Source: Pseudomonas sp. R37(2017)
Lineage (GTDB): Bacteria; Pseudomonadota; Gammaproteobacteria; Pseudomonadales; Pseudomonadaceae
NCBI RefSeq assembly: GCF_002113375.1
Contig: NZ_NEHO01000001.1
Coordinates: 156,950-220,949, forward strand
Length of the DNA stretch: 64,000 nucleotides
Direction: 5' to 3'
Shown here piece by piece: positions 1 through 7,016 of this stretch. Both the position numbers and the translations under genes were made by a program. Below the pieces are notes generated by a model that searched no databases, had not been told where the DNA came from, and saw nothing but the letters and a program-made list of their open reading frames with translations. Positions within the stretch are counted from its first letter, which is position 1, and each line of letters opens with the position of its first letter.

Positions 1-55
1 CTCCCAATCCTGATAAACTCCCCCACCTCCCAGCCTCACCGATTCCAGATTCCCA

Positions 56-1051
56 ATGTCCGCAGCCAACGCCACACCCGCCCCGCTCTCCCGCCGTTTT
101 TCCGTCGCGCCGATGATGGATTGGACCGACCGCCACTGTCGCTTCTTCCTGCGCCTTCTGTCGAAGAACGCCCTGCTCTACACCGAAATGGTCACCACCG
201 GTGCCTTGCTCAATGGTGATCACGAGCGTTTCCTGCGGCATGACGAGGCCGAGCATCCGCTGGCGTTGCAGCTTGGCGGCAGTGTTCCGCTGGACCTGGC
301 GGCGTGTGCGCGCATGGCGCAGGGGCATGGTTACGACGAGGTGAACCTGAATGTCGGCTGCCCGAGCGATCGGGTGCAGAACAATATGATCGGCGCGTGC
401 CTGATGGGGCATCCGCAGTTGGTGGCCGATTGTGTGAAGGCGATGCGCGACGCGGTGTCGATTCCGGTGACGGTCAAGCACCGTATCGGGATCAATGGCC
501 GGGACAGTTACGAGCAGCTGTGTGATTTCGTCGGTACAGTGCGGGATGCCGGGTGCACCAGTTTTACCGTGCATGCGCGGATTGCGATTCTGGAGGGGTT
601 GTCGCCGAAGGAGAACCGCGACATTCCGCCCCTGCGTTATGACGTGGCGGCGCGATTGAAGGCGGATTTTCCCGAGCTGGAGATCATTCTCAACGGTGGG
701 ATCAAGACGCTGGAGGCTTGCCATGAGCATTTGCAAACCTTCGACGGCGTGATGTTGGGCCGCGAGGCGTATCACAATCCTTATCTGATGGCCGAGGTGG
801 ATCAACAGCTGTTTGGCAGCAAGGCCCCGGTGATCAGTCGCGCCGAGGCACTGGCACGGTTGCGGCCTTACATTGCGGCGCATATCGACGCTGGTGGTTC
901 AATGCACCATATCACGCGACACGTGCTGGGGCTTGGCACCGGGTTCCCGGGGGCGCGCAAGTTTCGGCAGTTATTGTCGGTGGATATCCACAAGACCAGG
1001 GAGCCGCTGGCCTTGCTGGACCAGGCGGCGCAACTGCTTGAGGGTCGTTGA
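56..1051 (+). CDS. dusA: tRNA-dihydrouridine(20/20a) synthase DusA
   Basis: FMN- and NADPH-dependent enzyme that reduces uridine to dihydrouridine in the tRNA D-loop, in the cytoplasm. The 331-residue product begins its TIM-barrel with FSVAPMMDWTDRHCR (about residue 15). It carries the Dus motif LNVGCPSDRVQ with the catalytic Cys near residue 101, then VKHRIGI and ILNGGIKT for FMN and phosphate contacts, and a C-terminal helical tRNA-binding domain (HITRHVLGLGTGFPGARKFRQ). Length is normal for DusA. The start has only a weak ribosome-binding site (CAGATTCCCAATG), but no better in-frame start is visible. It converges on uppP. Confidence 0.96.
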   Translation: MSAANATPAPLSRRFSVAPMMDWTDRHCRFFLRLLSKNALLYTEMVTTGALLNGDHERFLRHDEAEHPLALQLGGSVPLDLAACARMAQGHGYDEVNLNVGCPSDRVQNNMIGACLMGHPQLVADCVKAMRDAVSIPVTVKHRIGINGRDSYEQLCDFVGTVRDAGCTSFTVHARIAILEGLSPKENRDIPPLRYDVAARLKADFPELEIILNGGIKTLEACHEHLQTFDGVMLGREAYHNPYLMAEVDQQLFGSKAPVISRAEALARLRPYIAAHIDAGGSMHHITRHVLGLGTGFPGARKFRQLLSVDIHKTREPLALLDQAAQLLEGR

Positions 1052-1063
1052 GCAATATTCTTC

Positions 1064-1090
1064 ACCAGGCTGCCGGCGCTGCAGCCTGGT
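1064..1090. terminator. Stem-loop between convergent dusA and uppP
   Basis: A perfect 9-bp inverted repeat, ACCAGGCTG and CAGCCTGGT, closes a 9-nt loop in the gap between the two convergent stop codons. Neither strand has a good T-tract after it, so it may be a weak bidirectional terminator or an RNA-stabilising hairpin. Confidence 0.45.
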
Positions 1091-1097
1091 ACCTTGT

Positions 1098-1928
1098 TCA
1101 GGCCGCTGCGGCAGTCCAATTGACCCAGCCAAATACCCAAGTCGCCAGTATCAGCACACCGAATGCAATCCGGTACCAGGCGAACGCGGCATAACTATGG
1201 TGGGCGATGAACCTGAGCAAACCGCGGACGGCGATCATGGCAAACACGAACGCTGTCACGAAGCCCAGGGCGAATACGGGGAAGTCGCCTGCCTTGAAAA
1301 GGTCTCGATACTTGTAGCCGGAATAAACAGCGGCGCCGACCATCGTCGGCATGGCCAGGAAGAACGAAAACTCGGTCGCCGCCTTTCGAGACAGACCAAA
1401 CAACAAGCCACCGATAATGGTAGATCCAGAGCGTGACGTGCCGGGTATCATCGCCAGGCATTGCGCAAAACCGACTTTAAGGGCATCTGTCCAGCGCATA
1501 TCGTCGACATGATCGACGTACACCACATGATCCCGCCGCTCGGCCCACAACATGATGACGCCACCCACTACCAATGCCACCGCCACGGTGACCGGATTGA
1601 ACAGGTACTCGTGAATTTTATCGGCGAACAATACGCCAAGGACGACGGCTGGCAAGAAGCCAATCAACAGGTTCACGGTGAACTGTCGAGCATTGCGTTG
1701 AGTGGTTAGACCACTGGCGATTTCGAGGATTTTGCGTCGGAACTCCCAGGCGACCGCAAGGATGGCACCCAGTTGAATAATAATGTTGAACGCCATCGCT
1801 CGCTCGCCACCAAAGTCGAGCAAATCCGCCACGATAATCTGGTGCCCGGTACTGGATATGGGCAAAAACTCTGTCAGCCCTTCAACAACCCCTAACAACA
1901 ACACACTTACCGTCGTCCACAGATCCAT
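1098..1928 (-). CDS. uppP: Undecaprenyl-diphosphatase UppP (BacA)
   Basis: Integral inner-membrane phosphatase that converts undecaprenyl diphosphate to undecaprenyl phosphate, recycling the lipid carrier used for peptidoglycan, O-antigen and exopolysaccharide. The 276-residue product has the two family signatures: [14 protein letters not shown] near residue 16 and [13 protein letters not shown] near residue 163, containing the catalytic Glu and the phosphate-binding Ser/Arg. Several hydrophobic segments span the length. The ATG is preceded by a GGGGGG-type ribosome-binding site. It lies directly beside the exopolysaccharide island, whose lipid-linked pathway consumes this carrier, but it is a core gene and is not obviously co-transcribed with the island. 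Confidence 0.95.
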   Translation of the reverse strand: MDLWTTVSVLLLGVVEGLTEFLPISSTGHQIIVADLLDFGGERAMAFNIIIQLGAILAVAWEFRRKILEIASGLTTQRNARQFTVNLLIGFLPAVVLGVLFADKIHEYLFNPVTVAVALVVGGVIMLWAERRDHVVYVDHVDDMRWTDALKVGFAQCLAMIPGTSRSGSTIIGGLLFGLSRKAATEFSFFLAMPTMVGAAVYSGYKYRDLFKAGDFPVFALGFVTAFVFAMIAVRGLLRFIAHHSYAAFAWYRIAFGVLILATWVFGWVNWTAAAA

Positions 1929-2465
1929 CGATCCCCCCCGTTAGACCCTCGCGTTAGTCGCATCAAGGGTCTGTGACCGCTCTAACACTTGCCCACTATC
2001 GAACAAGGCTCATCCGAGATAAAGAATCGCCGGGCCGCAACTTAATTGAGTTTTCTTGCCGGCACTGGCGAACGGGAGAGTAGAACGTACCGGAAGAAGT
2101 ATTGAAACCTGTTGTTATCAAACGTCTAATAGCAAAATTAACATGTGCAAATTTATTTGTTACTTAACACCCACCATACCGACTCGATCGGTACTCGTGC
2201 CGCCCATAACGAAATGGCTGCAACAAGAAAAAATACCGTTACAAAATCTCGAAAAGCTATACATATATCGACCCCCTGTACAGCTAACACCCCTGAGAAA
2301 TCGATTCGAAAGACAAAAAGAAGGCAATATGCCATCTTTACTTAACCAGTGAGTTCACGTAGAAACTGCACTCAGATTGCTCTGAACAGCAAATGATCAC
2401 GTCGGATTTATCTGCGATGTTAAAAAAACGTCTCGGGCAGTACAATTTGTGCAAAATGTTACCAA
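1929..2465. promoter_or_regulatory. Divergent regulatory region, uppP / first island regulator
   Basis: This 537-bp gap separates uppP (leftward) from the regulator gene starting near 2466. The part after about 2100 is clearly more AT-rich than the flanking genes. A 7-bp inverted repeat, AGACCCT/AGGGTCT, lies at about 1944-1971 in the uppP leader. The element TGTGCAAA occurs twice, near 2144 and 2449. Short ORFs here lack recognisable ribosome-binding sites and coding character, so I call none. Promoters for both neighbours must lie here, but I cannot place them exactly. Confidence 0.4.
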
Positions 2466-3272
2466 TTGTCAGACACAAATAGTAATCCGTGCTTTAACAT
2501 CCCAATCGCCAGCACCCAGTCGAGTCAAAGCATGATGCTTACAGGGAATAAAACGACTTCAACTCAAAGCCAAGCGAGGGAACAGAAAGGGATTCTCACC
2601 ATTGGCCGCACTCACATTGTAGCTGAGGAATTCAGGACGTTAGTCGCCAGCCAGGTGGGGGATGGTATATCCGTCGATGCAACGAGCTACAACAACCCAT
2701 TCAAAAGGGCAGTGCATCCGGAGTTGTACCGTGCGGTTTTTATTATTATTGATAGCCCCCAGGCCTTTGTTGAAAGCATTACCCTGATAGAAGCTCTGCG
2801 CGCCAATAACACGGTCTCGACTATCTTTGCAGTCGTAACGGGCTCCGGCACCTTCAACAAGATGAAGTGCTATCTTGCCGGGGCAGATTACTGCGTGAAG
2901 TTCACCAACGACCCAAAGGAAAGCGCCGAGACCCTTTCCGTGATTTTCACCAGCCCGGAATGGCTGAATAACGACACGCTGCTTTTAGACCCCACTCGCA
3001 TGTGCCTCATTGGAAATGGCAAAAAGCTTGACGTCTCATTCGCGGAAATGAAAATTCTTGAAGCTTTTTCTCAAACGAGAAGCCTGATATTAAGCCACGA
3101 TGAAATCGCCAGGGTCATGGGTCTCAACATCAATTTTTATGACCCAAGGGCCCTGGAGAAATCGATCAGCCGTCTTCGCGGCAAGATCAAAGGCTTGTAT
3201 GGCACCAACGCGATTCAGAGCATTCGCGGATATGGATATCGATTAATCAGGGGTTTGATCTCTGCCAGCTGA
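2466..3272 (+). CDS. Atypical response-regulator-like protein: degenerate receiver plus winged-helix DNA-binding domain
   Basis: Probable transcription regulator of 268 residues. The C-terminal part (about 170-265) fits an OmpR/PhoB winged helix: a strand-rich start, the helix segment VSFAEMKILEAFSQ, then SISRLRGKIKG and the closing wing IRGYGYRLIRG. Residues about 42-150 fold like a receiver: the phospho-acceptor-position Asp (FIIIDSP), a Thr (VVTGSG) and the Lys (YCVKF) remain. The N-terminal acidic pair that binds magnesium is replaced (ILTIGRTH), so phosphorylation is doubtful. The start given is TTG; in-frame ATGs at 2532 and 2535 are alternatives and neither has a clear ribosome-binding site. 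It is first in an apparent three-gene operon beside the exopolysaccharide genes. DNA binding is well supported; targets are unknown. Confidence 0.75.
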   Translation: MSDTNSNPCFNIPIASTQSSQSMMLTGNKTTSTQSQAREQKGILTIGRTHIVAEEFRTLVASQVGDGISVDATSYNNPFKRAVHPELYRAVFIIIDSPQAFVESITLIEALRANNTVSTIFAVVTGSGTFNKMKCYLAGADYCVKFTNDPKESAETLSVIFTSPEWLNNDTLLLDPTRMCLIGNGKKLDVSFAEMKILEAFSQTRSLILSHDEIARVMGLNINFYDPRALEKSISRLRGKIKGLYGTNAIQSIRGYGYRLIRGLISAS

Positions 3273-3300
3273 TTTCCATGCGCAAGGGAGTTGATGCATC

Positions 3301-4041
3301 ATGAATGCAATTACATGCGCGTCTCGCCTTGACTGCGCGAATACCCATTTGTCCCGACAGTTGATTCTTACACGCAACGACTACCCGTTTGGCAGTGAGA
3401 TCAGGACCAGTCGCGACCATACATTTGCACCCTACGCATCCGCGGCAGGCCAGTCGACGGTCACCTACAAAGAAGCGCTGATGCAAACCCGCCTGAATGC
3501 CTTTGCGCTGAAAGACCTCAAGACCCCCGGTAAGGCCACTTGGCTCGATCGCAGCTTTGTGTGTATCGAGCAGTCCGCTCTCATTGATAATGCGTTGGCG
3601 AAAGAGTTGCTCGAATGCAGCGAAATCCTGCGTACTCTCGGTCAGACATTGGTAATTACACTGAATGACCTGCCACTGCCGGCGATCGACTTCACCAATA
3701 AAAAGAAAATCCTCCACAACCTGTATCAACTGAAAGATCATGGGATCGAGGTCGCCCATGACGGCTTCAACATCAACTACGAAAGTATCGAAATTTTTAC
3801 AACCCTGAACCTGTTTGATTACTTTCGAATTTCTCTTTCGACCCTGGACTTGAGCCTCAAACTCACCGGCAATCCAGAACTATTCGATCGACTGCATGAG
3901 CGCATGACCATGCAGGCTCATGACACCAAAGTCGCCTTTATAGCGGACAGAGTCGATCACGCAGCCAGCCATGTACTGGCGCGCGCGTTGCCCTTTGATT
4001 ACTTTCAAGGGAGCTATTACTCCCCTGCCGAAAACCTTTAA
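3301..4041 (+). CDS. Degenerate EAL-domain protein, probably non-catalytic
   Basis: The 246-residue product resembles the second half of a cyclic-di-GMP phosphodiesterase EAL domain without its catalytic residues. LKDHGIEVAHDGFNINYES (about residue 143) aligns with the family segment Gi-iA-DDFGtGyss, and the metal-binding Asp pair has become His-Asp. FIADRVDHAAS (about 217) aligns with vAEGVET, and the C-terminal FDYFQGSYYSPAENL aligns with the CDyvQGYyfSkP end of the domain. No EAL tripeptide or ELTE glutamate is visible. It may bind cyclic-di-GMP or a partner protein rather than hydrolyse the nucleotide; that is inference. The ATG follows AAGGGAG. It sits between two winged-helix genes, 28 and 33 bp away. 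Confidence 0.65.
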   Translation: MNAITCASRLDCANTHLSRQLILTRNDYPFGSEIRTSRDHTFAPYASAAGQSTVTYKEALMQTRLNAFALKDLKTPGKATWLDRSFVCIEQSALIDNALAKELLECSEILRTLGQTLVITLNDLPLPAIDFTNKKKILHNLYQLKDHGIEVAHDGFNINYESIEIFTTLNLFDYFRISLSTLDLSLKLTGNPELFDRLHERMTMQAHDTKVAFIADRVDHAASHVLARALPFDYFQGSYYSPAENL

Positions 4042-4074
4042 ACATTCACCAGGCGTGCAATTCAGGAGAGAGCC

Positions 4075-4755
4075 ATGGATAGCAGTACAAACCTCCCTAG
4101 AAAATACCTTGTTGTAGTAACCCATAGCCCCGCACTACAAGTGGAACTGGAAGAATTACTCGCAAGCAAGCGGTATAGCTCGTTCGGTCCGTCACCGACA
4201 CAGATGTTTTTAGCTGATGCTTCACCGCCGTCCTCTTCGCCAAAACTCATGGAATTTGTTTTCCCGCACGCGGAAAGAACGATCCCGTCGGTTATCCACC
4301 ATGATGCACAGCGCATTCTTTCGACGATCAAGGCCGTATGGCAAAAGCCCCAGGCCAGCACTCCATTCCCTGGTATTGATTCGAAATCGGGTGTGCCCCG
4401 GGAAGGCATTCGGGATGACGCTCCGAAATGCGTCGAGTCTCCGTCTGCTCTTCCTGAAACCTGGCATTTGAGCAACGGCGAAGGAGCGCTGATCAAGGAT
4501 GACGTTGAGATTGTCCTGACCAGCCTGGAAGCCACACTGCTGAAAAAGATGCTGCATCACGATGACCGAGTGGTCAGCAAAGCCGATCTTATCCGCAGCA
4601 TCGGAAGAGAGCCCGAACATTATCGAGGTCTCGAAATGTGCCTGAGTCGACTACAGGAAAAGTTCAAGAGCGCCAGTCATGGCGAACGTCTTTTTCGTGC
4701 AGTCAGGAATCGTGGGTACTGTCTTATACAAAAAATCGTTCGTGGTTACAGTTGA
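4075..4755 (+). CDS. Winged-helix (OmpR/PhoB-type) DNA-binding protein with a divergent N-terminus
   Basis: A 226-residue protein whose last 100 residues form an OmpR-type winged helix: TSLEATLLKKMLHHDDRVVS, then the recognition region YRGLEMCLSRLQEKFKS and the wing FRAVRNRGYCLIQK. The first 45 residues (KYLVVVTHSPALQVELEELL) recall the beta1-alpha1 start of a receiver domain, but no acidic pair, phospho-acceptor or conserved Lys follows; a Pro/Ser-rich linker occupies the middle. The ATG has a strong AGGAGAG ribosome-binding site. It is third in the regulator trio and has the same domain layout as the first gene, so the two could form a heterodimer or antagonise one another. Regulation of the adjacent polysaccharide genes is inferred from position only. 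Confidence 0.7.
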   Translation: MDSSTNLPRKYLVVVTHSPALQVELEELLASKRYSSFGPSPTQMFLADASPPSSSPKLMEFVFPHAERTIPSVIHHDAQRILSTIKAVWQKPQASTPFPGIDSKSGVPREGIRDDAPKCVESPSALPETWHLSNGEGALIKDDVEIVLTSLEATLLKKMLHHDDRVVSKADLIRSIGREPEHYRGLEMCLSRLQEKFKSASHGERLFRAVRNRGYCLIQKIVRGYS

Positions 4756-5109
4756 TCTGAAACTGTAAACCGGCAAACTGGTAGTGCACAACAACAAAAA
4801 AAACGCACACCTGCCTGCGCCAGCTATGCCTCCCCTCGCCTCTGTAAAGTTCCTTCGATCAGAATGCCTGGCCGACTATTTATAACGTGCCTTGCATATC
4901 CATTACCACGACCTGATATCACTCTCCATCCGTTAGAAGTCGTCAGACAACGCCCTCCTCGATAACTTACTCTACTTACTGTCGACAGTGCCGCCCTTGG
5001 CGCTTCAGTTTGTCATCGCACCGCGAACTTGTAACAACAATAAAATTTTCCAAAGCAATTTCGGTTACTGCCTTGTCGACTGAATATGGATGTATTTTGA
5101 GGATATCGC
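4756..5109 (+). promoter_or_regulatory. Intergenic region upstream of the priming phosphotransferase
   Basis: This 354-bp non-coding stretch lies between the regulator trio and the priming glycosyl-phosphotransferase, both rightward. An AT-rich segment at about 5028-5060 is the likeliest promoter area. I see no rho-independent terminator after the trio, no ops/JUMPstart element and no recognisable operator. Confidence 0.35.
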
Positions 5110-6504
5110 ATGGATAACCATCTTCGTATCAATCGAAATACCACCCTCAAAGGATTGACCTTCTGGGGACAGTGGATAATGGGACAGGGCTTCGTTGTCG
5201 CTCTGTTACTTATATTGGTTTATTACCAGACTGGGACTGTGGAGTTCTATTATCGCATTTGCGCAACCCTTACGGTGCTCGCATCGGTGCCCGCATATAC
5301 ATGGTGTGGCGCTTATGCAAAGAAAGATAACTATCTGGAGGGGTTGGTCAGGTTATTGATGGGCTGGGCAATGACACTGGCAGCGCTGGCAGTTCTCGCG
5401 TTCCTGTGTAAAGCCAATGAGCTGTTTTCCCGTCAGATCATTTTGGAATGGGCAGTGTGCGGATACATTGGACAGGCATTGCTCTACGTACCACTGCATG
5501 GTTTTTCGAAGTATTACCAACGCTCTCTTCAAATAGAGCGCAGAACACTGATCGTAGGCACGGGCGAACTGGCACAGGGTTTGGCAAACAAACTTGGTTC
5601 AATCGAGCACTTCCCCTTGGTCGGCCTAGTCAGCACCGGTTCCTCTCCCCTGCTGACGCCAGGTTTGCCGCCGGTCGTGGGTCCGCAAGAAGAACTGCTG
5701 GAACTGATCAAAACCCATGATATCCGACGCTTGTACATCACATTGGCCTTGAGTGAGGCGGCACAAATCGAAGCCATGTATGTTGATTTGCTGGATGCCA
5801 ACGTAGACGTTGTCTGGGTGCCGGACCTGAACAGTCTGACCCTGCTCAATCACTCGGTCAGCGATGTCGACGGCCTGCCGGCGATCCATTTGAACGAGAG
5901 CCCCCTGACGAGCAAGCCCACTGCCGCATTGAGCAAGAGCTTGCTCGATAAAACCGTGGCGTTGATGGCTATCGTGCTTTTGAGCCCGTTCCTGCTGATC
6001 ATTGGCCTGGCGGTGAAACTTACATCGCCCGGTCCGATATTCTTCAAGCAGGATCGGCATGGCTGGAACGGCAAGGTCATCCAGGTCTGGAAGTTCCGTT
6101 CGATGCGCGTACATGATGATCACGAAGTGAAGCAGGCCCGACGTAACGACTCACGCATCACACCGGTGGGGCGCTTTATCCGTCGCACCTCTCTTGATGA
6201 GTTGCCGCAGTTGTTCAATGTCTTGCAAGGACATATGGCCCTGGTCGGCCCACGTCCGCACGCCGTTGCGCACAACAACTATTACTCGGGCAAGATTCTC
6301 GCCTACATGGCTCGCCACCGAATCAAGCCGGGTATCACCGGGCTCGCTCAAATCAACGGCTGCCGCGGCGAGACCGACACCATCGATAAAATGCAGAAAC
6401 GCGTCGAGATCGATCTCAAGTACATCAACAACTGGTCGTTATGGCTGGATGTGAAAATCCTGCTGAAGACCCCTTTCACACTGTTGTCGAAAGACATCTA
6501 TTAA
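5110..6504 (+). CDS. Undecaprenyl-phosphate sugar-1-phosphate transferase (WcaJ/WbaP-type priming enzyme)
   Basis: Inner-membrane polyisoprenyl-phosphate hexose-1-phosphate transferase that starts the repeat unit by moving a sugar-1-phosphate, most often glucose, from its UDP-sugar to undecaprenyl phosphate. The 464-residue product has the full family architecture: about four N-terminal membrane segments, a central nucleotide-binding-like domain (RRTLIVGTGELAQGLANKL, about residue 143), a fifth hydrophobic segment (VALMAIVLLSPFLLIIG) and the catalytic domain with TSPGPIFFKQDRHG, VWKFRSMR, RTSLDELPQLFNVL, LVGPRPH and RIKPGITGLAQINGCRGE. The ATG follows TGAGGATATCGC. GalU, encoded at 26.2 kb, supplies the probable UDP-glucose. 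The sugar specificity is inferred. Confidence 0.92.
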   Translation: MDNHLRINRNTTLKGLTFWGQWIMGQGFVVALLLILVYYQTGTVEFYYRICATLTVLASVPAYTWCGAYAKKDNYLEGLVRLLMGWAMTLAALAVLAFLCKANELFSRQIILEWAVCGYIGQALLYVPLHGFSKYYQRSLQIERRTLIVGTGELAQGLANKLGSIEHFPLVGLVSTGSSPLLTPGLPPVVGPQEELLELIKTHDIRRLYITLALSEAAQIEAMYVDLLDANVDVVWVPDLNSLTLLNHSVSDVDGLPAIHLNESPLTSKPTAALSKSLLDKTVALMAIVLLSPFLLIIGLAVKLTSPGPIFFKQDRHGWNGKVIQVWKFRSMRVHDDHEVKQARRNDSRITPVGRFIRRTSLDELPQLFNVLQGHMALVGPRPHAVAHNNYYSGKILAYMARHRIKPGITGLAQINGCRGETDTIDKMQKRVEIDLKYINNWSLWLDVKILLKTPFTLLSKDIY

Positions 6505-6545
6505 GGCGAAACGCCAGATCATCGTTTGCGCCAGCCAACCAAATC

Positions 6546-6566
6546 AGGGGACGTCAGTCCCCTTTT
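6546..6566 (+). terminator. Rho-independent terminator after the priming transferase
   Basis: GGGGAC and GTCCCC pair around a short loop and are followed by TTTTT, about 40 bp after the priming transferase stop codon. Confidence 0.85.
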
Positions 6567-6972
6567 TGGCTTTCATGCGTGTGCGCCTTACCGGCTATGC
6601 GCGGAAGACTCCGATGATGGCGAAAGAACAATACACCCTATCCGCCTGACATTTGATTCACTGTAAAGCCACACGGAATGAACATGCTCCGGAGAACCTG
6701 TTGCGCCGGGGAATATCAGTGTGTTCAGGACGGTCGGTTTCGCAGCACGACCGGTGCATTGCAGACAACAACATCCTTCATCATCCATCCCCTGAGCATG
6801 GTGACGTGGTGTGGATCAATGAAGGAATGCTTGCACAGCTGGAAGGACTATTTCCAACGACGGATGGCGACGAAAGAGTTGTGCTACCGAAGAACTTCTT
6901 GCAACGCGAGCAGCACTTCAAAGTGCCGTTATCGAGCGTCACCAATCTTTCAACTGCTTGCGCTGACAGACG
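6567..6972. other. Intergenic stretch without a recognisable gene
   Basis: About 400 bp lie between the terminator of the priming transferase and the terminator of the yjbFGH genes. Overlapping rightward reading frames of 124 and 135 codons are open here, but neither shows a good ribosome-binding site or a recognisable motif, and one runs into the convergent yjbH gene. It could be decayed coding sequence; I see nothing definite. Confidence 0.35.
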
Positions 6973-7010
6973 AAAAGCGATCTGCAGTGCCGACCAGCCC
7001 GGCAGATCGC
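6973..7010 (-). terminator. Rho-independent terminator of the wza-yjbFGH operon
   Basis: On the minus strand a perfect 9-bp stem, GCGATCTGC with GCAGATCGC, is followed by TTTTCGTC directly after the yjbH stop codon. It marks the end of the leftward wza-yjbF-yjbG-yjbH transcript. Confidence 0.85.
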
Positions 7011-7016
7011 GAGTCA

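Noticed and set aside
1943..1972. AGACCCT/AGGGTCT hairpin in the uppP leader as a riboswitch
   Set aside because: Only one short stem is evident; no known riboswitch fold is recognisable.
2056..2352. 98-codon frame upstream of the regulator trio
   Set aside because: No ribosome-binding site or protein-like features, and it overlaps other equally open frames in an AT-rich region.
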